NCBI RefSeq assembly: GCF_016598615.1
Contig: NZ_CP066831.1
Location: forward strand, 7,378,001 to 7,442,000
Source: Streptomyces liliifuscus
Lineage (GTDB): Bacteria > Actinomycetota > Actinomycetes > Streptomycetales > Streptomycetaceae
Direction: 5' to 3'
DNA length: 64,000 bases
Shown: in pieces, positions 59,299-64,000 of the stretch
Layout: the number at the start of each line of letters is the position of its first letter
Position numbering within the stretch: position 1 is the first letter of the stretch
Translations under genes and position numbers: made by a program
The notes under the pieces: generated by a model
Told to the model about the DNA's origin: nothing
The model's input: the letters and a program-made list of their open reading frames with translations, nothing else
The model's database searches: none

Positions 59299-60099
59299 AT
59301 GCATGATCTTGGCGTGGGGTTCGGCTACTTGGTGCGGGGACAGCGGTGGGTGACCCGCCACGGAAAGCAGTTCGGCTTCGGACTGATCCCCGGCCTCATC
59401 ACCCTCGTCCTGTACGCCGCAGCCCTCACCGCCCTGGCCCTGTGGGGCACGGACTTCACCGCCTGGGCCACCCCCTTCGCAGACGACTGGTCGAGCCCCT
59501 GGCTCGGCCTCTTCCGCGGATTCCTGACGGCCGTCCTCTTCGCCCTCGCCCTCCTCCTCTCCGTGATCACGTTCACCGCCGTGACGCTCCTCCTCGGCCA
59601 GCCCTTCTACGAGAACCTCTCGGAGAAGGTGGACAGGGACGTCTCCCCGGACGGCACGGCACCCGAGTCGGGCCTGCCCCTGTGGCGCGAGCTCCTGATC
59701 TCCGCACGGGACAGCCTCAGGGTCGTGGCCAGGGCCCTGGTCTGGGGCGTACTGCTCTTCGCGCTCGGGTTCATCCCGTTCGTCGGACAGACCGTCGTCC
59801 CGGTGATCGGCTTCTTCGTCACGGGCTTCTTCCTCACCGAGGAACTGACGGCGGTCGCCCTGCAACGCCGCGGTGTCGTACTCCGCGACCGCCTCACCAT
59901 GCTCCGCTCCCGCAAGAGGCTGATCTGGGGTTTCGGCACTCCGCTGGGCCTCGCCTTCCTCGTCCCCTTCGTGGCCGTCTTCCTGATGCCCGGCGCGGTC
60001 GCGGGCGCCACCTTGATGGCTCGCGATCTGATGGGCGAGGAGACCCGCGAAGAAGAGGACGAGGACGAGGGAGAGCAGGCCGGCAGCGTCAGCCGGTGA
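59299..60099 (+). CDS. EI24/CysZ-like membrane protein
   Basis: 266-residue integral membrane protein: a GFGYLVRGQRWVTRHGKQF leader, then about five helices (FGLIPGLITLVLYAAALTAL, LTAVLFALALLLSVITFTAV, VWGVLLFALGFIPFVG and others) with a conserved LGQPFYENLSEKVDRD loop. It matches the EI24 domain family, which includes the sulfate permease CysZ, though substrate is untested in actinobacteria. The tail is very acidic (EETREEEDEDEGE). Its 3' end overlaps the convergent peptidase-like gene by 11 bases. Confidence 0.87.
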   Translation: MHDLGVGFGYLVRGQRWVTRHGKQFGFGLIPGLITLVLYAAALTALALWGTDFTAWATPFADDWSSPWLGLFRGFLTAVLFALALLLSVITFTAVTLLLGQPFYENLSEKVDRDVSPDGTAPESGLPLWRELLISARDSLRVVARALVWGVLLFALGFIPFVGQTVVPVIGFFVTGFFLTEELTAVALQRRGVVLRDRLTMLRSRKRLIWGFGTPLGLAFLVPFVAVFLMPGAVAGATLMARDLMGEETREEEDEDEGEQAGSVSR

Positions 60100-61336
60100 C
60101 GTCCGCCGCCACCTTCAGGATCGATCGGACCTGGGCGATGATGTCCAGCCGGTTCTGGATGAACTGGGGGTCGGTGACCGTCCCGCTCGCCGGATCCGTG
60201 TTGCCCGTCCCGAACTGCAGGACCGGCGTGTGGACATGACCGCCGGGGAGCGAGGCGGTGAGGCCCAGCCGGTCCCGCAGAAGCGTCGCGCGGTACGCGA
60301 TCTCGTTGGAGAGGTAGTCGCCTCCGCCGCCCGCGCGGGCGGTCGAGCCGGCGGTCGGTCCCTCGGGGCGTACGACGGGAGTGGTGCCGCCCGCCGGGAT
60401 CTCGGTCACCGACGTGTTGTCGTACACGGGGAATCGGCCCGTGCTCGCGGCCACGATGTCCTTGTACGGCAGGGTCGTCGACGTCCACTGCGGCTGCGAG
60501 GCCGGGTCCGTGACCGGGATGGTCTCGGTGCGGGAGAGATTCTCGTTGTCCCCGAAGCCGCCCCGCCAGGCCCCGTTGGTGCGCTCGACGTCGAACCGGC
60601 CCACCCGGCCCTGGCTGACCGTCGTGAACAGGTCGACACGGGGGAGCTGCGGGCGCAGGGTCCGCTCCACCGTGCCGTCGGCGAAGTCCTGCCAGCGGAC
60701 CGGGAAGACGGCGGTCTCGATACGGGCCGGGCCGTCCGCCGTCTCGATCACCGTGCCGTCGAGCGCGAGGGCCGTGGCTCCGGACGGGTTGGAGATCCGG
60801 ATGTCCCGGTCCAGCGTGAACGGGTCGAAGCCCGTCACCAGGATTCGCTTGATGCCCTTGGAGTGCGGGTAGCGGATGGTGTCCTGCCCGCGGGAGGTGC
60901 GCTCGAGTGAGGTGAGCAGACGGGTCCGTTGGGCTTCGGTGAGGCCGAACCGCGGCTCCCACTGGCGTACTTCACGGGTCATGCCGAGCCGAGCCCAGTA
61001 CAGCGGGCGGTCGTCGTCCCGGCTCAGGTCGCCGCCCGCCGGGCCCCGGCCCTGCGCGCGGTCCACGGCCCGCTGCCACAGTCGCGCGCCCTGCCGTTCG
61101 ACCACCCGCTCGGCCTGCGCGTACGAACGGGTCTTGCCCAGTGCTCGTACGAACTCCGGTGCCACTGTGGCGAATCCGGAGCGGGCCAGGATCTCCTGGG
61201 GCGCCGCCCTGTCGAGTCGCCGTTCCTCCACGGTGGGCGCGGCGGCGGGGTCCTCCGCCGCGTGGGCGGGCGGGGCCGCGAGGCCGGTCAGCAGGGCCAG
61301 GCCGAGGGCGCCGAGCTGAACACGTATGTGCGTCAA
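60089..61336 (-). CDS. Secreted pyroglutamyl-peptidase-like protein lacking cysteine
   Basis: 415-residue protein with an export signal (LGALGLALLTGLAAPPAHA). Residues about 160-400 resemble C15 pyroglutamyl peptidases: RILVTGFDPFTLDRDI, ISNPSGATALALDG, a Glu in DVERTN (Glu251) and a His in GGHVHTP (His369). The expected nucleophile cysteine is replaced by Ser343 in GDYLSNEIAYR, and the whole protein contains no cysteine. It may be a serine enzyme or a non-catalytic binding protein. An N-terminal extra domain of about 120 residues is unassigned. The start appears to be TTG 61336, which is uncertain. Confidence 0.8.
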   Translation of the reverse strand: MTHIRVQLGALGLALLTGLAAPPAHAAEDPAAAPTVEERRLDRAAPQEILARSGFATVAPEFVRALGKTRSYAQAERVVERQGARLWQRAVDRAQGRGPAGGDLSRDDDRPLYWARLGMTREVRQWEPRFGLTEAQRTRLLTSLERTSRGQDTIRYPHSKGIKRILVTGFDPFTLDRDIRISNPSGATALALDGTVIETADGPARIETAVFPVRWQDFADGTVERTLRPQLPRVDLFTTVSQGRVGRFDVERTNGAWRGGFGDNENLSRTETIPVTDPASQPQWTSTTLPYKDIVAASTGRFPVYDNTSVTEIPAGGTTPVVRPEGPTAGSTARAGGGGDYLSNEIAYRATLLRDRLGLTASLPGGHVHTPVLQFGTGNTDPASGTVTDPQFIQNRLDIIAQVRSILKVAADVTG

Positions 61337-61442
61337 GGTAGTTCAGGTCCTTCCGTCGCGAGTGGGGGCCGTCGTCGGATGGCCGCAGTATGCGTGACGG
61401 ACGGGGCGTGCGCCATGGCGCGTGAACGCAGGGGTGTGCGAG

Positions 61443-62438
61443 TCAGGTGCGGGGCGAGGGGATCTTCGCCGCCGCCTCGCGCAGGGCGGCCAGGAACGCC
61501 GACGTGGACGGCTCCGGGTGTCTGCCCCGGGCCGTCGCCGCGTACACCGCCCGGGCCGGCGCCCCCTCGTCGTGGACCGGCAGGAGAGCGATGTCGGGGC
61601 GTACGGACTCGGCGGCCAGCGCCGGGATCAGGGTCACCCCGAGCCCGGCGGCCACGTACCCCTGCTTGGCCGTCCACTCGGCGACGACGTGTGCCACACG
61701 CGGGCGGAAACCGTGCAGCAGAGCCATGTCGAGGAGGGTGCCCTCGGGGCGGGAGCTGCCGGATATCCAGTCGGCGTCGGCGAGTTGGGACAGCTGGATG
61801 GACGGGAGGCCGGAGAGGGGATGGCCCGCCGGGACGGCCACGTACAGGGACTCGTCGAGGAGGTGGTGCAGTTCGTGGGCGTCCAGCGGGGCGCGGCCCG
61901 TCGTGGAGACGACCGCGAGGTCGAGGTCGCCCGCGGTGAGGGCGTCGAGGAGGGCCGGTGTCAGCCCCTCCTCGCGGGTGAGCCGGACCCCCGGGTGCCG
62001 GGCGCGGAAGGCGGCGATGGCGCGAGGCACCAGCGCCGCGTCGGCCGTCGCGAACGCACCGACCCGCAGTCTGCCGCTCGACGCCTCGCGCAGTGACGCC
62101 AACTCCCGTGCCGTGTCGCGGAGTCGCTCGGTGACGGCCTCGGCGTGCGGGACGAGCGCCCGCCCCGCCCCCGTCAGCCGAACCCCTCTCGGCAGCCGGT
62201 CGAAGAGCGGGGCCCCGCCGAGCGCCGCCTCCAGCGAGGCGACCTGCCGCGACACCGCCGACTGCGTCCAGCCGAGCACCCGCCCCGCCACCGTGAACGA
62301 CCCGTGCCGGGCCACCTCCAGGAAGACCCGCAGCCAGACGGTCGAGAGGCCCGGCACGTCGTCCGGGCCGCCGGTCCCCACCCCCACGGCCCCGCCGACC
62401 AGGGCGTCGGCGTCGCTTTCGGTATGCGGTGTCTGCAT
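61443..62438 (-). CDS. LysR-family regulator divergent from RidA
   Basis: 331-residue LysR regulator. HTH: STVWLRVFLEVARHGSFTVA, then GWTQSAVSRQVASLEAALGG. The effector domain starts at SSGRLRVGAFATADAALVP and ends with VAAGLGVTLIPALAAESVRP. The N-terminus before the HTH is a 30-residue Gly/Asp-rich tail. ATG 62438 or 62447 could be the start. It is divergent from a RidA-family gene, with T-rich ATTCGCTTGTCG sequence between them, and probably regulates it. Confidence 0.86.
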   Translation of the reverse strand: MQTPHTESDADALVGGAVGVGTGGPDDVPGLSTVWLRVFLEVARHGSFTVAGRVLGWTQSAVSRQVASLEAALGGAPLFDRLPRGVRLTGAGRALVPHAEAVTERLRDTARELASLREASSGRLRVGAFATADAALVPRAIAAFRARHPGVRLTREEGLTPALLDALTAGDLDLAVVSTTGRAPLDAHELHHLLDESLYVAVPAGHPLSGLPSIQLSQLADADWISGSSRPEGTLLDMALLHGFRPRVAHVVAEWTAKQGYVAAGLGVTLIPALAAESVRPDIALLPVHDEGAPARAVYAATARGRHPEPSTSAFLAALREAAAKIPSPRT

Positions 62439-62490
62439 GGCGGCCATGCTAGACATTCGCTTGTCGCATCGCCCGCCCACACCTAGCGTC

Positions 62491-62524
62491 GAGGACACGT
62501 ACAAGGCCGAGGACACGTACAAGA
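62491..62524 (+). repeat. 18-bp direct repeat in the RidA leader
   Basis: GAGGACACGTACAAG occurs at 62491 and again at 62509, an exact 18-bp period, just upstream of the RidA ribosome site. It may be a regulator site pair or a leader duplication. Confidence 0.7.
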
Positions 62525-62543
62525 AGGACCACCGAAGGAACAC

Positions 62544-62936
62544 GTGAAGATGCAGACGACGCTCGACAACCCGCCCTCCGCCCCGCAGCCCGCCAACGCC
62601 TACTACTCCCAGGTCGCCCGGGTCGAACTCGACGGCGGGGGAGTGATGTTGTACCTCTCCGGACAGATCGCCGACGGAGACACCCTGGCCGAACAGTCCC
62701 GCGGGGTCTTCGAGACCATCGACGCCCTGCTCAAGGCGCACGGAGCCACCCTCGCCGACGTCATCAACATCCGTACGTATCTGACGGACATCGACAGACT
62801 CCACGAATACGGCTCCGTACGACGGGAGTTCCTCACCGGGACCGCCCCCACCAGCATGACCTTCGAGGTGTCCCGCCTCTTCAAGCCGGAGGCCCTCGTC
62901 GAGGTGGAGGTCGTCGCCGCCGTCAGCCCCCGCTGA
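62544..62936 (+). CDS. RidA/YjgF-family enamine deaminase
   Basis: 130-residue RidA-family protein, a trimer that hydrolyses reactive enamines/imines from PLP enzymes or acts in a catabolic pathway. Features: GVMLYLSGQIADGDTLAEQ, LADVINIRTYLTDIDRL, and FEVSRLFKPEALVEVEVVA at the end. The usual RidA arginine of the RxxVEI region lies near RLFKPEALVEVE, so activity is plausible but not certain. GTG 62544 follows AAGGA; ATG 62550 is an alternative. It overlaps the convergent TetR gene by 14 bases. Confidence 0.85.
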   Translation: MKMQTTLDNPPSAPQPANAYYSQVARVELDGGGVMLYLSGQIADGDTLAEQSRGVFETIDALLKAHGATLADVINIRTYLTDIDRLHEYGSVRREFLTGTAPTSMTFEVSRLFKPEALVEVEVVAAVSPR

Positions 62937-63510
62937 CCCCGGGGCCTTCGCCCAGCAGCGTGAGGAAGTCGCGGAACGCCGCCGGCATGTCCACCGACTC
63001 CGGCGCGAGCAGCCACTGGTACTGCAGCCCGTCCATCACCGCGACGAGCAGGGGAGCGGCCCGCTCAGGCGTGAGCCCGCTCGGCAGCCGCTCCCCGTAG
63101 TCGGCCCGCAGCACCTGCGCCATGTTCGCGCGCACCGCCTCGTACCGCTCGGTGAAGAACTCACGGGCCGGGTGCCCCTCCGTGACGCTCTCGCCGAGCA
63201 GCGCCGAGAAGGTCTGCACGATCCCGGGCCGCATCGCGTTGTACTCGACCAGCTGGTCCAGCAGATCGAGCCGCAGCCTGGTGGCGGGCATCGCGTCCCA
63301 CTGGTCGCGCTCCGCCATCACGGCGACGAGCAGCGCCTCCTTGGTGGGGAAGTGGTGCAGCAGCCCCTGCTGGGTGAGCCCGACCCGCTCGGCGACGGCG
63401 GCCAGGCTCGCGCCCCGGTAACCGCGCTCGGCGATCACCTCCAGCGTCGCCCGGAGGATCTCCGCGCGCCGCTCCACGCTCCTGGCCGACCGGGGCGCCT
63501 TGCTCGTCAT
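62923..63510 (-). CDS. TetR-family regulator divergent from GH3
   Basis: 195-residue TetR regulator: RAEILRATLEVIAERGYRGA, then VAERVGLTQQGLLHHFPTKE. The C-terminal domain (about 65-195) is helical, with GLQYQWLLAPESVDMPAAFR near the end. ATG 63510 is chosen over an upstream start because it matches the family N-terminus. It is divergent from a GH3 beta-glucosidase gene, with an AT-rich 131-bp gap (GTAACGTACAGATAACTAAA) that should hold its operator; regulation of the glycosidase is likely. Confidence 0.87.
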   Translation of the reverse strand: MTSKAPRSARSVERRAEILRATLEVIAERGYRGASLAAVAERVGLTQQGLLHHFPTKEALLVAVMAERDQWDAMPATRLRLDLLDQLVEYNAMRPGIVQTFSALLGESVTEGHPAREFFTERYEAVRANMAQVLRADYGERLPSGLTPERAAPLLVAVMDGLQYQWLLAPESVDMPAAFRDFLTLLGEGPGVSGG

Positions 63511-63641
63511 GACGTCACCGTACGACACGGGCACATCCCCCGGCCCACTGAAAGTAACGTACAGATAACTAAACCTACCGATCTACAGGTAACGCGTGCA
63601 GGATGGAGGGACGGTACGGACTTCGACGAGGAGGCACCGCC

Positions 63642-64000
63642 ATGGCGGGAACCCAGGGAACCCGGTCCACCCCGGCCGACCAGGCACGCGAGGCCGTGGT
63701 CGAGACCGCGCTCGCGAAACTCGACCTGGACGCGAAGACGCGGCTGCTCGCCGGACAGGACATGTGGTCCCTGCCCGCCCTGCCGGAGATCGGCCTGAAG
63801 TCGCTGGTCATGTCCGACGGTCCGATAGGGGTACGGGGCGTGCGCTGGACCGCCGACGACCCGTCCATCGCCCTGCCGTCCCCGACCGCGCTCGCCGCCA
63901 CCTGGGACCCCGCCCTGGCCCGCCGCGCCGGCACCCTCCTCGCCCAGGAGGCCCGCCGCAAGGGCGTCCACGTCCTGCTCGCCCCCACGGTCAACCTGCA
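63642..64000 (+). CDS. GH3 family glycosidase, N-terminal part (runs off the edge)
   Basis: The first 119 codons of a large glycoside hydrolase family 3 enzyme. The typical N-terminal barrel segments are present: AKLDLDAKTRLLAGQDMW, LKSLVMSDGPIGVRG, LPSPTALAATWDPALARRAG and KGVHVLLAPTVN. Such enzymes are beta-glucosidases, xylosidases or related and run to 750-850 residues. GAGGAG precedes the ATG at 63642. No signal peptide is visible, so it is cytoplasmic and depends on an importer. The rest lies outside the window. Confidence 0.88.
   Translation, partial: MAGTQGTRSTPADQAREAVVETALAKLDLDAKTRLLAGQDMWSLPALPEIGLKSLVMSDGPIGVRGVRWTADDPSIALPSPTALAATWDPALARRAGTLLAQEARRKGVHVLLAPTVNL

Overview
The window looks like a stretch of a Streptomyces chromosome. 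GC is very high and codon third positions are strongly GC-biased. Many genes start with GTG, and many are joined by ATGA stop/start overlaps. Actinobacterial families are present: an SCO2400-type protein, a DUF3068/PorA-like protein, a MerR-PP2C fusion and an AftD-like arabinofuranosyltransferase. A short intergenic repeat, common between Streptomyces genes, recurs at about seven places. No RNA gene, prophage or CRISPR array was seen.

Layout. 0.1-8.7 kb: a MatC-like carboxylate transporter facing a FadR-type regulator, a peptidase E, a TetR regulator divergent from a large flavin/2Fe-2S oxidoreductase, a MerR-PP2C fusion and an ATP-grasp enzyme. 8.7-20.2 kb: a tightly coupled nine-gene minus-strand operon that looks like an envelope-glycan assembly line. 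It encodes a GT4 glycosyltransferase, a methyltransferase, a 1598-residue AftD-like membrane arabinofuranosyltransferase, a condensation-type acyltransferase, a second methyltransferase, a DMT transporter, a Trm112-like protein, an FkbM methyltransferase and an unknown protein. A PorA-like membrane protein lies upstream. 21.8-23.2 kb: a 50-residue membrane peptide followed by a PucR-type regulator.

23.4-47.4 kb is a sugar-catabolism region centred on L-arabinose-type substrates. It holds an IclR regulator and SMP-30 lactonase, the wreck of a sugar ABC importer with an IS607-family transposon inside it, a GH51 arabinofuranosidase, a secreted GH43 arabinanase, an aldose epimerase, an intact MmsAB/ChvE-type importer, a TIM-barrel protein of uncertain role, a zinc dehydrogenase and an enolase-superfamily sugar-acid dehydratase. 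Five promoter regions here carry two GTTCG-N6-CGAAC-like boxes exactly 19 bp apart. In four of them the boxes lie just downstream of a recognisable -10. I infer one regulon controlled by the IclR protein, linking arabinan breakdown to an oxidative sugar-acid route.

47.5-64 kb is mixed chromosomal content: an SCO2400-family protein, a MarR regulator with a quinone-oxidoreductase-like enzyme and Ohr, a beta-lactamase-fold hydrolase, a large secreted M14 carboxypeptidase, a DMT exporter/MocR pair, an EI24 membrane protein, a pyroglutamyl-peptidase-like secreted protein that contains no cysteine, a LysR/RidA pair and a TetR/GH3 pair. The GH3 gene runs off the right edge.
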